Assembly: GCF_000003855.2 (NCBI RefSeq)
Contig: NW_003101678.1
Location: 1,288,900-1,352,899, forward strand
Direction of reading: 5' to 3'
DNA from: Blastomyces gilchristii SLH14081
Taxonomy: Eukaryota; Ascomycota; Eurotiomycetes; Onygenales; Ajellomycetaceae
Length of the DNA: 64,000 nucleotides
Part shown: positions 36,301 to 48,292 of the stretch, piece by piece
How the letters are laid out: each line of letters opens with the position of its first letter
Numbering within the stretch: position 1 is the first letter of the stretch
Notes under the pieces: model-generated
Database searches by the model: none
What the model saw: only the letters and a program-made list of their open reading frames with translations
What the model was told of the DNA's origin: nothing
Position numbers and translations under genes: made by a program

Positions 36301-36935
36301 TGAACAGGAGGAGCAGCAGGAGCAACAAGATCAGCAACAACTGGCTACCTTGTCACTTCCGCACCCTGCGATTTTCGAGCTAGTGGGCCTTCCCAAGTAT
36401 TTTGACACCCTTTTAGACGAGGCTACGAGGCGCCGTTGCAAAACTACTGGCAAAGAACTCACGGATCCAAGCATTTGTCTCTTCTGTGGTGACATCTTCT
36501 GCTCACAGGCCGTTTGCTGTCGACCTCTGGGTGATCGGAAACTGGGTGGCTGTAATCGTCATGTTGCTAAGTATGTACAATTTTTCCCACGTTTCCCGCA
36601 TGCTCAGCTAATTTCAAGCTTGAATTCGTGCCCAAGTTACTAACGATTGCTTTTGTAATTATAATAGATGCGGTGGGAACATCGGCCTCTTCATCAATAT
36701 CCGCAAATGCATGGTCTTGTTCCTCCATAACAAGAGTGGTTCCTGGCATCATGCCCCTTACCTGGATATTCATGGCGAAGTTGACCCAGGTTTCAGACAT
36801 CATAGACGCCTGATATTGAATCAGAAGCGGTATGATCGGCTTCTCCGCGACGTGTGGCTGGCGCATGGAGTACCTGCCGTGATTAGTAGAAGGCTAGAGG
36901 CAGAGATTAATAACGGGGGATGGGAGACTATCTAA
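30308..36935 (+). CDS. UBR1: N-recognin E3 ubiquitin ligase UBR1, with two compensating frameshifts
   Basis: The gene encodes about 2,176 residues once two one-base shifts are allowed for. Its last intron is 36571-36667 and its final exon 36668-36935. The UBR box (from GKRCGH at 81 to about 150; CMTCSIDDTCALC, CCDCGD) binds type-1 basic N-degrons. A ClpS-like segment (ALVLWNDEKHTVTEV, about 240) binds type-2 N-termini. A RING-H2 at about 1370-1520 (CILCQ ... GCGHIMHYHCF ... CPLCKA) recruits the E2, and the C-terminal UBR cap (CLFCGDIFC ... CNRHVAKCGGNIGLF ... GSWHHAPYLDIHGE) is intact. The frame moves forward one base near 31491-31497, a run of seven G where six would keep VPGGPFVQLP. It moves back near 32513, where a missing G would restore KLPQGICPNVRAV. 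Between these points the conserved protein is in the shifted frame, so the sequence as given would be truncated at about residue 402. Confidence 0.93.
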
Positions 36936-37515
36936 GTTTTGCATGTTGCTATGTTTGGGATTGGAAATTTGGAATTGAAACGCTTGGGCATGCTGGGCAT
37001 AATATGTTTTGTGATTGAGTCATGAATTTCTCACCCTCTTTTGGTTGAACAGTGCAAACCGTTGGATTCATTTTTGGTTTGCGTTTTCATTTCCCCCGTT
37101 TATTTTTCGGACGTGCTCTTCGTTTTTATTGTATTAACTAAGAAAGCTTTTAAGTGAATATCCTTCTTTGTGTGCTCTACCTGTCACTCTTCTTCCGGTA
37201 CACTTATTTCTCCATTCGATAGTGCTTAATCCCCCGTGTATCTATCACGATATGTAAGGCAAGGACGAGATTGTTGATTACGTAATCCCAATCGCCTCGC
37301 GTCAAGCTCGGCCGAAGCTCCTCAAACCATCTTCATCTACAAAACAGCAAGGCCATACATAACCCGCTTACGTTTACTGACACTCAACTGGTTTCTTTTT
37401 ATTTTTATTTTTCCCTTTTTACATGAAACGTAAATGATGTGGTTCTTTTGAAAACTTTTTAAATAAAGAGATACAAGATCACTAAATCATAGCGGGCTGT
37501 GCGGGCTGTGTGACC
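36936..37515. other. Intergenic between UBR1 and RED
   Basis: 580 bp with no gene visible. It contains the UBR1 3' flank and the RED promoter, with T-rich tracts around 37395-37420. Confidence 0.6.
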
Positions 37516-39360
37516 ATGAACAACGAGCAATTTCGTCGCCTGCTCTTCGAAAATCAACAGAAAAAGGGCCATGACGCTTCACCTACCAACCGGACATCCC
37601 CTGTTGGCGGGGATTCAACTCGCTCAAAGCCAGCAGCTTTGGGATCTAAGATGAGATCGAGCATTCCCATGACACCGTACGCATGCCCCCCCATACCCAC
37701 AGTTCAAGCTCTGCTGCCCAGGTTGCTTGCGTTGAACATCTAGGACTAACATTTTTACTGTCGTCTTTACCCATGCAGTCGATCAGTCACCGGCGTAGAT
37801 TTTGCACGCCAATTAGCCGAACATCGCCGTGAATCGCAACCATCCCTCGCAAAGAAATTCAGATCGTCCGCTGCTCCTAAAGGTGCAAAGTTGGCCGAGG
37901 GATACCAGGATAGGACACTTCTACGACGGGCAGGCCAGGATGAAGCAGAGAATGCTGAGGAAGGTGGTAAGGGCGTTCGTGGAGATGATGATCTAGAGAC
38001 CAGGATTCGAGCGTTGGAAGATATGGTTAAACTTGGCCAAGTCGATCAGCCTACGTTTGAGAAACTTAGGGAGAAGATTGGGGTTGGAGGCGATGTGAAA
38101 AGTACGCATTTGATCAAGGGGTTGGATTGGAAATTGTTAAGGAGAGTTAAGGCCGGAGAGGATATAAACGCACCCCCTCCTAGCGGGCCTGAGGGAGACG
38201 TGTCGGGGCAACCGCAACAGGAGACCTTTCAGGATATTGATGAGGAGTTTGACATGGTCCTTGCAGAGAAGGAGAAGGAAGTGAAGGAGCCGGCGCAGAA
38301 GGTTGAGAAGGTTAAGAAGGGGACTATGTCTTCTTCAACCCCAGATACTGGCAGGAGAATGACACGAGATGAGATTTTGAAGGAGTTGAAAGCTTCTCGG
38401 GCCGCTGGTGGCGTGCAATGTACCCCCTCTGAGCCTCCCGCTCCTCCGCTGGGTGAAAAATTTAAGAAAATAGGAACAAGGCCTGAGAAAAGACGATGGA
38501 TTGAAAAGGATGAACACGGCAGACAACGAGAGGTCCTGCTCACTACTGATGCTGAGGGGAAGACAAAGAGAAAAGTTCGATGGCTTGATAAATTGGGTGA
38601 TCATGCGCAGAAATCTTGGGACGGTGGGCTTTTACCAGTTGACAAAGACGCGAAACCACTGGGTATGGATGTCCCTGCTGAAGTTCTGTCGCGGGCGAAT
38701 GCAGCCGCCGCTGTGGAGGAAGAATACGACGATATTTTCCAGGGAGTCGGGAGGGACTATAACCCGCTTGCCGGTGGAGATGATGAGGATGACGAATCTT
38801 CGTCTTCTGACGAAGCAGACGATGGAGCGAAAGAGAAAGCTTCGCTGCCTCATCTGGATGTAGCCAAAGAGAGCTACGCACAGCAGGAACCAACCTCCCC
38901 TAAACCAGCAAAACCCCGGAATTACTTTGCTACGTCTTCCACCGTCCAAGAAGACCTAGAAACTGCGACCAAGCCTACGCCTATTTCTGCCGACCCAACA
39001 ATACTTGCAGCACTAAAACGCGCAGCAGCCATTAGGCAGGCTGCTCCAGAGGCCCTTGGTGATGACGCTGATTTGGATCAAGAGGCTGCTCTAAAGCGCA
39101 AGAAGTTTTTTGAAGAGGCCAAGAGACGAGAAAGAGAAGATGCAATGGACTTGGATCTTGGATTTGGTGGAAGTCGATTTGGGGATGAGGAGGATGAGGA
39201 GGGTGGGTGGGAAGCGGAGGGACGCGGCGCGGGGTCTAAAAGGAAGAGAGGCCCGAAGAAGAAGAAGGGCGACAAGGATAGCGTAAGTGATGTGATGAAA
39301 GTGCTCGAGGGGAGACGCCAAGGTGAAAAAAAGGGGCCATCATCCAAAAGTGGTGGTTGA
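37516..39360 (+). CDS. RED/IK-like spliceosomal protein
   Basis: Exons are 37516-37676 and 37779-39360, with CTAAC in the intron, giving 580 residues. The N-terminus MNNEQFRRLLFENQQ and the block SIPMTPRSVTGVDFARQLAEHR, then KKFRSSAAPKG and YQDRTLLRR, are the signature of the RED (IK cytokine) N-terminal domain. RED acts with Smu1 in the spliceosomal B complex before activation. The rest is charged and disordered, with acidic stretches (DDEDDESSSSDEADD, about 290-310), a Lys-rich nuclear-localisation-like tail (KRKRGPKKKKG) and coiled-coil-prone segments. The exact role in this fungus is inferred from the domain. Confidence 0.9.
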
Positions 39361-41112
39361 AAGAATAGTGCTTTCGCGCACTCAATACTTTCGGATGTTG
39401 TGAAGCAATATCCATGGAGACATCCAAGGAAATTTTCCTAGATTCTTCAATGCAGCTTTTGATTTTACTTTTGGATACTGCGGTGACCTTTTTGATATCT
39501 TCAACAAATCCACAGCATTACTTAAGCGGGCAGCAGTTACATGTAGCATGTGCATGTTATTGACGCGAAAGACGCCTGGGTTATTGAAGATTCGGGGGAC
39601 CTTTCTACAGAAGACTTTGTTCCGGCAACAGGCAACTGCTTTCAATACGAAGCATTTATGGTGCTTTTCATATTGTGCAGCACTGCGCAGGTAGCCCGAG
39701 GCTAAAATACAGATGGCTACTTCCAACGACCCCTGATTTTCACGCCCGTCAAATGATACTATATTCGGGTACTCTCCAGAGACAGTGTTGCAGAATCATC
39801 TACCAGTTGCCGAACAGGCACACGTGCAGCATACAAAGCCTTTGATTCATTCCCCCTCAACGCGGCAATGGTGCAGAAATCACTGTTACAGTGGGGATGC
39901 ACTGACATATTAGTCCGGCGGTATTCTTCAGCTCACCAAAATGTCCTGCACTATAATCTCCACAATTTACGGATAATATACTTTCACAGGAGGCTCAATA
40001 CATACCAATGAGATTAAGATCCCAAAGTGTTGGCTAATCAGGACAACTTGAACAGCACTATTTCATGCAGCTTCTTTGATTTTCCAAAGGTTGCTTTTCT
40101 TTGTTATGGAGCTACTGCCTGGTGCCCATATTGAAACAGATTTCTCGCGTCTAGGATTGATTCATGCGCTGTCAATCGCGGTTGCCGCTGATTTGTCCTG
40201 CAAAGATCGGCGCACATCATTCTTGGCGTCTTGGCTGCACGTGGGTAACAAGGGTCAATGAAATAAGGTTTTGGCGCTATGCCCGCTTTGGATTACGTGC
40301 ACCGGTACCTGAGCAGCCATGTGTCGAGGCAGTCTTGAGCCTCACGACGAACGAGGCACTATTTACGAACCCATTTGCTGTCCACTCCAGAAGGGATGGA
40401 TTTCCCCGAAATAACCTTGGATTACACATTTTTAGAACTATCAATTCCTACCACCCTTGCCATGTTCATTCGCTACCGGGTTTAAGGTGGACTGTGGTGT
40501 TGCGAATAAAGTACCCAGAAACAAACCATATCTTTGTCCAATGTGCGCCCGAGCTTTGGATAGATTAAGAGCGACAATAAAAAACGTGCGTCTCCTCCAA
40601 AACATCCGGAGACATCCTAACTAGGAACGCGAGGTCTAGCCCTTTTTATGACTTTGCCAGAAACTTGCATTTCCTTCGCGCCTGCAGGCTCCTCCTTTTC
40701 GTCCACTAGCATATTTCGCTACCATGTGCGAACAGCCCTAAAATGCCTGCGTATCGTGTTAGTTTTGGTCCCCAGCAAGTGGATCATCTATCACTAGCTC
40801 TTGGCTCTATCCTTGGTACTCCCATCAATCGCAAGATGACAGCGGATTACGTTCTACGGCACCTTTATCTACAAAGGACCCATCGTGCATCGCACATAAA
40901 TAGCAGCGTATCCCGTTCATTTTCCATCTCCCAATGTCGCTCGCACACCACCAACCCAACGATAATTTTCCTCCTAATCGAATTTAACATATTCTTGTGG
41001 AATTTCGCTCCTTTTCATTTCAGGTACGCAAAAATACATTCTCCACCCACCACGAGAAACAGGAGGTTGCCTTTTTTTGGTCTTAATCCCGATTCTGACT
41101 CGAATTCAAGTC
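39361..41112. other. Intergenic between RED and the GH128 gene
   Basis: 1.75 kb without a gene I can support. Several short ORFs exist but show no family features. The last 200 bp probably contain the GH128 promoter and 5' untranslated region. Confidence 0.55.
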
Positions 41113-41901
41113 ATGGTGTCGTTCAAATCTCTCCTCGTTACAAGCGCGCTGGCTTGCGCTGTTTCCTGCGCCCCTGCAGCGGATTATTACACTATTGCTG
41201 CTAACCCAGGTTCGGGAAAACGAGGCCTTGCTTACAACAATATTAACCTCCTTACTGCATTCGAGGGAGGTCCCTTCTCCTGGTCCTACAACTGGGAACC
41301 CAGGCCTGGGGGTTACACCGCCGGCATTGAATACGTACCCATGCTTTGGGGTCCCAGGGGCTACGGATCATGGAACGCCGATGCGGAGGCAGGAATTGCT
41401 GCTGGTAGCAAGAATCTACTCGCTTTCAACGAACCCGATATAGCCTCACAAGCCAATATGTCTCCAGAAGCTGCCGCGGCGGCGTATCAGAAGTACATGA
41501 ACCCGTACGCAGCTAGAGCCCGCCTTGGCTCTCCAGCCGTTTCCAATGGGGCCCCTCCAAAGGGCCTTGGCTGGATGCAGGGATTCCTGGACGTCTGCGC
41601 CGGAAACTGCAAGATCGACTTCCTTGCTGTCCACTGGCACGGCCCTAGTGGAAATGTGGATGATTTCAAACGCTACGTTAGCGAGGCAATCGCACTTGGC
41701 CAGAAGTATGGAATTGGCACTGTCTGGGTTACCGAGTTTGAAGGCCAAGGGGATGAGGAAGCGCAGGTCAATTTTCTGAAGGAGGTGCTTCCATGGTTGG
41801 ATTCGAATGCGGGCGTGGAGCGCTATGCCTCTTTCTTCGTCGATAATCTTGTCAAAGGAGGCGCTTTGACTTCCGTCGGCAAGGCTTATAAAACGATCTA
41901 A
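41113..41901 (+). CDS. Secreted GH128 (Asl1-like) beta-1,3-glucanase
   Basis: A single exon of 262 residues. I chose the start MVSFKSLLVTSALACAVSCAP because it gives a clean signal peptide; an upstream in-frame ATG (41077) would prefix 12 residues. The mature part has the 'glycosyl hydrolase catalytic core' pattern: KRGLAYNN, then WSYNW, YVPMLWG, LAFNEPD with the acid/base Glu at about 107, FLAVHWHG and VTEFE with the probable nucleophile Glu at about 208. GH128 proteins cleave beta-1,3-glucans and several are wall-bound; S. pombe Asl1 is the family's namesake. Two Cys (CAGNC, about 162-166) probably form a disulfide. There is no GPI signal at the C-terminus. Confidence 0.92.
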   Translation: MVSFKSLLVTSALACAVSCAPAADYYTIAANPGSGKRGLAYNNINLLTAFEGGPFSWSYNWEPRPGGYTAGIEYVPMLWGPRGYGSWNADAEAGIAAGSKNLLAFNEPDIASQANMSPEAAAAAYQKYMNPYAARARLGSPAVSNGAPPKGLGWMQGFLDVCAGNCKIDFLAVHWHGPSGNVDDFKRYVSEAIALGQKYGIGTVWVTEFEGQGDEEAQVNFLKEVLPWLDSNAGVERYASFFVDNLVKGGALTSVGKAYKTI

Positions 41902-42803
41902 CTGGCGATTTTTCCTCTTCGAAACCTAATATCTCTGTACTAGGGTTTTAGAGGTGTGGACCGCCACGACACTTCTCGGTTTGTCTCGGGATATTTTAGT
42001 TAAATTGCAGTTCATTATTATTATTCCCTGATTACTAGACTCAATGGATGGTTGGAAGGTAAAGTCTATTCTTATAGTTATTCCTGTATCTACAGTAGTC
42101 ATACTCTTATATACCCCCCAAAATACGATAAATTTTAACTTGTGGTTTTTAAGATGAATTGACAGTAAGTTAAATTAAACCCAGTTATGTGAAAAGCTAA
42201 ACACACTGTATACGCTGCGTATATACACATCTATGGAAACAGGCTCTGTTATTTAAGGTTTAGGAGTAATTTACAAAATTTATGATTGTTTTCCCTCATT
42301 ATTATATCTATTATAAAGGGGTGGCGATGGAATCTCCAACTCTGGAGACCTAAATACATACCTGCAGCCCAGATGTTGCATGATCAACACACCCAAAATA
42401 AGCTATATCACCTGTCTCGCTGATTTGTTCTTAGAAACTCGCAACTGGGGTGGACAGGGATGCATTTTTGACTGTTTGGGCCTAAACTGGCCGGAATGAA
42501 AATGAGGAGATGCGCTTTTTTTATTTTTATTTTATTTTTTTCATTCTCTTAGCTCAGCTCATTATGTAGGGCTTATATACTCGGCGCTTCTAGCCTTTGT
42601 GGCAGTAACTAATTATTCCCGACGTTGACGTTTAGAGAATATCCCTGGGCGATGGTGTTTGAATGTTTGAATATGCATCTTGTAAAGCAGCGGAAGTTCA
42701 TTGCTACACGACATGCGGCCAGCCTCATATCTTGCCAGGTAGGGTTTCATAAAACATAAATTTCTGAAAAAAGAGAAAAAGACGCTCCAAAGCAAAAAAT
42801 TCA
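41902..42803. other. Convergent 3' flank region (GH128 / SWD3)
   Basis: 0.9 kb, AT-rich, holding two gene 3' ends. No ORF of note. Confidence 0.6.
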
Positions 42804-44431
42804 TTATCTCATAGCAGTATCACCATCAACATCCATGTCAAGGCCGGCTTCGCCTTTCACACGTGCTTCATCTTCCGGTGGCTCACATTCTGGAAGCTCG
42901 CCCACTGCCTTGTTCTGATCTTTCGACCCTAAAAGCGGCTCCTCCTCCTCCCAGACTCGTATAGTCCTGTCCAAACCACAGCTTGCAATTAGCCGCCTCT
43001 TCCCAGAATGATGGGTGTCAACGCCCAAGACAACATCAGAATGCCCCTCCAGCTTCTGCAACACTTTTTTATTTACCACGTCCCAACACAGCACCGCCCC
43101 ATCCTCACTGCCGCTGGCTGCAAACGCCACAACCTCTCCGCCAGGCGCACCATATACCCCAAAAGCACCTGAAAGACTATATTTCTTGTTTTTATGCCCT
43201 TGGTATGTCTTGATGCATCGTCCCTCAACGTAATCCCACAATCTAACGCAGTCGTCATGCGTCCATGCGAGTACGTACTTGCCATTTGGTGAGAATTTGA
43301 CAGCTGAAACGGGCGGGTTGTCTTCGTGAACAAGCGTGCGGAGACATTGCCCTGTGGCAGTGTCCCATATGCGGATGAGGCCGTCACTGGCACATGAGAC
43401 AATGAGAGTCCCGTCGCGCACGACGTCGACACCAGCAACGGGATCGGAGTGGGCTGGGAGTGACCGCATTACCCGTGCGGATCGGACATCCCATAGATAC
43501 ACAGCTTCGTCATACGAACCGCTGACAAGCATGTTTCCTTTCGGAGAGAAGGCGATGCAGTATATGTAGTTGTGGTGGCCGAGAAACGGGTTGGGATGTG
43601 GTTTTCCCTGCGAAAATTAGGTCAATTAGCACATGAAATACACCTGGCAAGGAAGTGCAATTGGGGCGAAAACTCACAGTTGGGACATGCCACAATCTAA
43701 TAGACTTATCATCAGAACCTGATGCTATTAGAGCTCCGTCCGGGCTCCATGATATTGTGGAAATGCCAGCCAAATGTCCTTCGAAGGTATGGATAAGTCG
43801 TCCACTGGCTGTATCCCATATTTTTATCGTAGCATCCGCAGCTGTTCCCAATGCATTAGAACCACAAAAGTGATAAAAAAGATTTCATCCAAGTTTTATC
43901 CTTACAGCAACTAGCGATCATAGATCCATCAGGAGAGAATTTGACGGATGACACTCCTAACTGGTGACCTTTCAAAACATACTTTTCTCTGTAGTATAAT
44001 CGCTCGGGCTTGGGTGGAGGAGATGGAGGTAGCGGTGTGGGCGTTGGCGATGAAGGGAGTTTGACCGAGCGTTCTCTATCTTCCCCCTCAAGTGTGGCAT
44101 CCTCAGATTCATCCCCACGGTCACTCTCTTGCGGACTACTTCCTCGCGAGGATGCCATGCTATTTATTCCTGACCTCCGTCGCCGCCAATAAGAGCTGGC
44201 ATTTTCTGCGAGTTCATCTGGGCTCCCTGACGCGCTGCGGCTGCGGCTGACGGAATTATTTCTTTTGTATCCTGCAGACGATCTGTAAGAATTAGGAATT
44301 TCTCCATCCCAGCTTTGTCTCATCCGCTCAACCTCGGAGTTGGCTGCGAGCTCGTCCGAAGAGGTTTCCGGTGTTGAGGTGTAGCCGTTCTCCAAACGCC
44401 GCTTTTTCGAGGGATGACTTTCTTCAGCCAT
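42804..44431 (-). CDS. SWD3: WD40 protein, COMPASS subunit Swd3/WDR5-like
   Basis: Exons are 43906-44431, 43678-43841 and 42804-43607, giving 497 residues. A disordered Ser/Pro-rich N-terminus (about 1-150, with PTPTPLPPSPPPKPE) precedes seven WD repeats. The repeats are very close to WDR5: LKGHQLGVSSVKFSPDG, WDTASGRLIHTFEGH, VSGSYDEAVYLWDVR, HSDPVAGVDVVRDGTLIVS, NPPVSAVKFSPNGKYVLA, LWDYVEGRCIKTYQGHKNKKY and GLDRTIRVW. Swd3/WDR5 scaffolds the Set1 complex that methylates histone H3 Lys4. The long N-terminal extension is common in Pezizomycotina homologues. A short acidic tail (DMDVDGDTAMR) ends the protein. Its start is 382 bp from the divergent ISC1 start. Confidence 0.93.
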
Positions 44432-44813
44432 ACTGAATAAGAAAAAAATATATTACCGACGTGAAACACAGCAACACTCTGCAAATGAAAGACGGGTGCG
44501 GCGAGTGTCCTGGGCTCCTGGTGAATCTGCGTTGAATCTCGCCGGATGCCGTTATGTTATTGAGATGAATGTACGCGATTCTGCCGCCAATCAAGGCGCC
44601 CAGAACAGAAGGCGGTGGTCGGGCGCATTCGTCCGAACGGAGTACCTCGATGGCTTTGCAGTTTTACAATCGCTGGCAATTATATGACTGCACAGTAGGG
44701 AACTATTCGATCTTATCTTGAATTTGTGCTTTATTGGAACTTCCCATGTTTGTTTATGCCGTCTCCAGATTTGCCTGTTCCAGAATTTAAACCGGCATTT
44801 TCCAATTTCCACG
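44432..44813. other. Divergent promoter region (SWD3 / ISC1)
   Basis: 382 bp between divergent start codons, presumably a shared promoter. No recognisable motif stands out. Confidence 0.6.
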
Positions 44814-46391
44814 ATGCTCCCCGAGAACAGCGACGAGCTCCCAGAGAAGATAAACATCCTCACCCTGAACTGCTGGGGTCTTAAATTTCTTTCCACATAC
44901 CGTCGCGAACGTCTTCTTGAGATTGGGAAACGCATAGCCCGCTCCGATGATCCGCCACACATCGTTGGTCTACAAGAATGCTGGACACAGGAGGACTACA
45001 GCAACATCCGCAGAGAGACGCGGGAGATCCTCCCATACGGCAAGTTTTATTTCAGCGGCATATTTGGCGGTGGTCTGGCTATTCTCTCAAAATGGCCCAT
45101 TGAAGAAAGTACCATGTACGAATATCCGTTGAACGGTCGCCCTACTGCATTCTTCCGGGGTGATTGGTTTGTTGGCAAGGGGGTCGCATGCGCTAGGATC
45201 CGTATTGGACCTTCGCCTACTGATACTGCGGAAGTCTTCTGTACACATCTTCATGCGCCCTATGAAAAGGAACCGCGAGATTCCTATCTCTGCCATAGAA
45301 CAGCGCAGGCGTGGGAAATTGGCAAATTAATGAGGGCCGCTGCCGAAAGGGGGCATCTGGTCATCGGGCTAGGGGATTTTAACATGCTTCCACAATCCTT
45401 TGCTCACCGACTCATTACTTCGCATGCACCAGTCAAGGATGTATGGATCCATCTACACCCGGACTCATCTATTGGCGCAGCGGTAGACGCCGTCGAAATG
45501 GCCAGGAAGAAGCCGGTCCCATCTGCTGATTTCAATATCATCGAAAACGGAGCTACGTGCGATGGTATTTTCAATACGTGGCGCTGGAACAAATCACAGC
45601 AAAAGAGGCTCAAGCGCGAAGGTCATATAGAAGTCGACGGCCAACTTCCTGACCCCCTCGGGAAACGTCTCGACTACATATTCATCGGAGACGGCGCGTA
45701 CAGCAACTTCTCCTCGCCTAGGAAATGGACCATTGTCTCCGCCCGTGTATCCATGATGGAAAGACACCCAACCCTCCACTGCTCACTAAGCGACCATTTC
45801 GGCGTAGAAGCCACAATCACGCTAGATGTAGCCAAAGACGACGATAGCGAGGAAGACCTGTCTTCGTTCCTCCCCATCCAAAAACACATCGAGTCCATCC
45901 GATCCAGGTCCTCCGCGTGCATAACCACACGCATCACCGCAGAAAACGCCAGGGACCCAAACGCCAATCCGAAGTCGACCGCGAGTGCGGCCGTAGCCCA
46001 CCAACAACAGCAGGTAACGCGCATGGCAGGTATGTACGACCAGATCCTCCATATGATATCCGCCTACACCGGCCGAGAGCGATTCCAGCGCCGTGCGCGC
46101 CTTGGCCACTTTATTGTCTCCCTGGTCATCACCATCGCCTGCTTGGTTGGTGTATGGTGGTCTCCGCACGCGTTTGTCTCGTTCATTCTCTGCCTGGTTA
46201 GTTCCCTGAGCCTCGTCGCGGGGACCATTGATGGGTTGATTGGCGGCTTGTTTGTGAGCAGTGAGTTACGGGCGCTTAAGGAGTTTGAGTGGGAGATTCG
46301 GAATGCGAGGAGGACTGTGTTGGGGTTGGGGTTGGATATTGAAGAGGAGCATAGATCGCCGAAACCGGTACAGAGAGGTTGGTGTCCCTGA
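44814..46391 (+). CDS. ISC1: Inositol phosphosphingolipid phospholipase C (neutral sphingomyelinase family)
   Basis: A single exon of 525 residues starting MLPENSDELPEKINILTLNCWG; an upstream in-frame ATG (44718) would add 32 unlikely residues. The endonuclease/exonuclease/phosphatase fold has the metal-binding Glu in QECW (55), an Asp-Asn pair in GDFNM (188-190) and the catalytic His in SDHFG (328). A P-loop-like GGGLAILSKWP segment is at about 86-95. Two C-terminal transmembrane helices (LGHFIVSLVITIACLVGVWW and FVSFILCLVSSLSLVAGTI) match Isc1, which hydrolyses inositol phosphosphingolipids to ceramide. A disordered linker containing HQQQQ lies between the catalytic domain and the helices. 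Confidence 0.94.
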   Translation: MLPENSDELPEKINILTLNCWGLKFLSTYRRERLLEIGKRIARSDDPPHIVGLQECWTQEDYSNIRRETREILPYGKFYFSGIFGGGLAILSKWPIEESTMYEYPLNGRPTAFFRGDWFVGKGVACARIRIGPSPTDTAEVFCTHLHAPYEKEPRDSYLCHRTAQAWEIGKLMRAAAERGHLVIGLGDFNMLPQSFAHRLITSHAPVKDVWIHLHPDSSIGAAVDAVEMARKKPVPSADFNIIENGATCDGIFNTWRWNKSQQKRLKREGHIEVDGQLPDPLGKRLDYIFIGDGAYSNFSSPRKWTIVSARVSMMERHPTLHCSLSDHFGVEATITLDVAKDDDSEEDLSSFLPIQKHIESIRSRSSACITTRITAENARDPNANPKSTASAAVAHQQQQVTRMAGMYDQILHMISAYTGRERFQRRARLGHFIVSLVITIACLVGVWWSPHAFVSFILCLVSSLSLVAGTIDGLIGGLFVSSELRALKEFEWEIRNARRTVLGLGLDIEEEHRSPKPVQRGWCP

Positions 46392-47054
46392 GAGCTTTGG
46401 AAACGGAGCGGCGGAGGTTCTCTACTCCTTGTTTTCTTTCTTCGTCGTATTTACCCTTTCTCAAAAACTTCTTTTTAATATTTTTGATGGATGATATTGA
46501 TCTAATATTTCCGTTTGAGTTTCATGAGGAATGTTGCCATTACTTTTCGTATATGATTATATGATTATGTGTTTTATATATCAGATTTCCTAATTGCCTG
46601 GTGTATCGGGGACGGATGCATTTCTAGTATCCAACTGGACTGTGGGTGGGTGATTATGTGAGTCACGTTTTGTTTCTAGTTTTGGTCATGTTTATTTCCT
46701 AAGCCCCTCCCTATATACAATTAACAATTGGTGGGAATACGAAAGGTGGGCACCTCTTGCGTTTATCTATTCTACATTTATTTTGTTATGTGGGCAATTT
46801 CGATACTATTGCAAGTTTTGACTATCAATGTCCAAAGCACTCATGTACATACATTAATATCACCTCCCTAAGGGGAGGGACGAAATATCTGCTTTAACGA
46901 CAGTAAAGGGACTCTTGTGCCGGCCCATGAACAAGCAGACAAGCATTTAATACATTTTTATCCTCCCATGACGTGTTCGCATTATTTTGGAAGACTCCTT
47001 CCGTTTCCACTTTCCCTTCGCCTCCAGCCCTTTTCAGGCTTTGAAGGTCAGAAA
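46392..47054. other. Convergent 3' flank region (ISC1 / THI4)
   Basis: 0.66 kb between two gene 3' ends, AT-rich. No gene seen. Confidence 0.6.
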
Positions 47055-48150
<1,096 letters not shown>

Positions 48151-48214
48151 TCAAGAGATACTATATGCACCATGTTAGGAGTACAGTTCGAGGTTATGGG
48201 GGTAAGGGGAGAAA

Positions 48215-48292
48215 GAAGGCATGATCCTTTCGCTGGTATTATCCAGATCAAGTTATGACCGTATGATTTCAGAACGAAGCCTCAGAGCCTTC
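48215..48292 (-). promoter_or_regulatory. TPP riboswitch aptamer in the THI4 5' UTR
   Basis: On the THI4 strand the sequence contains the highly conserved TPP-aptamer segment ACTTGATCTGGATAATACC, followed by AGCGAAAGGATCATGCC. P1 can form between GAAGGC (48287-48292) and GCCTTC (48215-48220). The other helix contains TTCTGAAATCATACGG, where other TPP aptamers usually have CTGAGA, a one-base departure. It ends about 68 bases upstream of the THI4 start. A branch site CTAAC (48174-48178) and acceptor ATAG (48161) lie between it and the ATG, and a GTATCT donor is upstream at 48426. The aptamer is therefore probably inside a 5' UTR intron and works through alternative splicing, as in other filamentous fungi. 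Confidence 0.93.

Noticed and set aside
40743..41204. 153-codon ORF overlapping the GH128 start
   Set aside because: Different frame from the GH128 signal peptide, no features; likely leader sequence.
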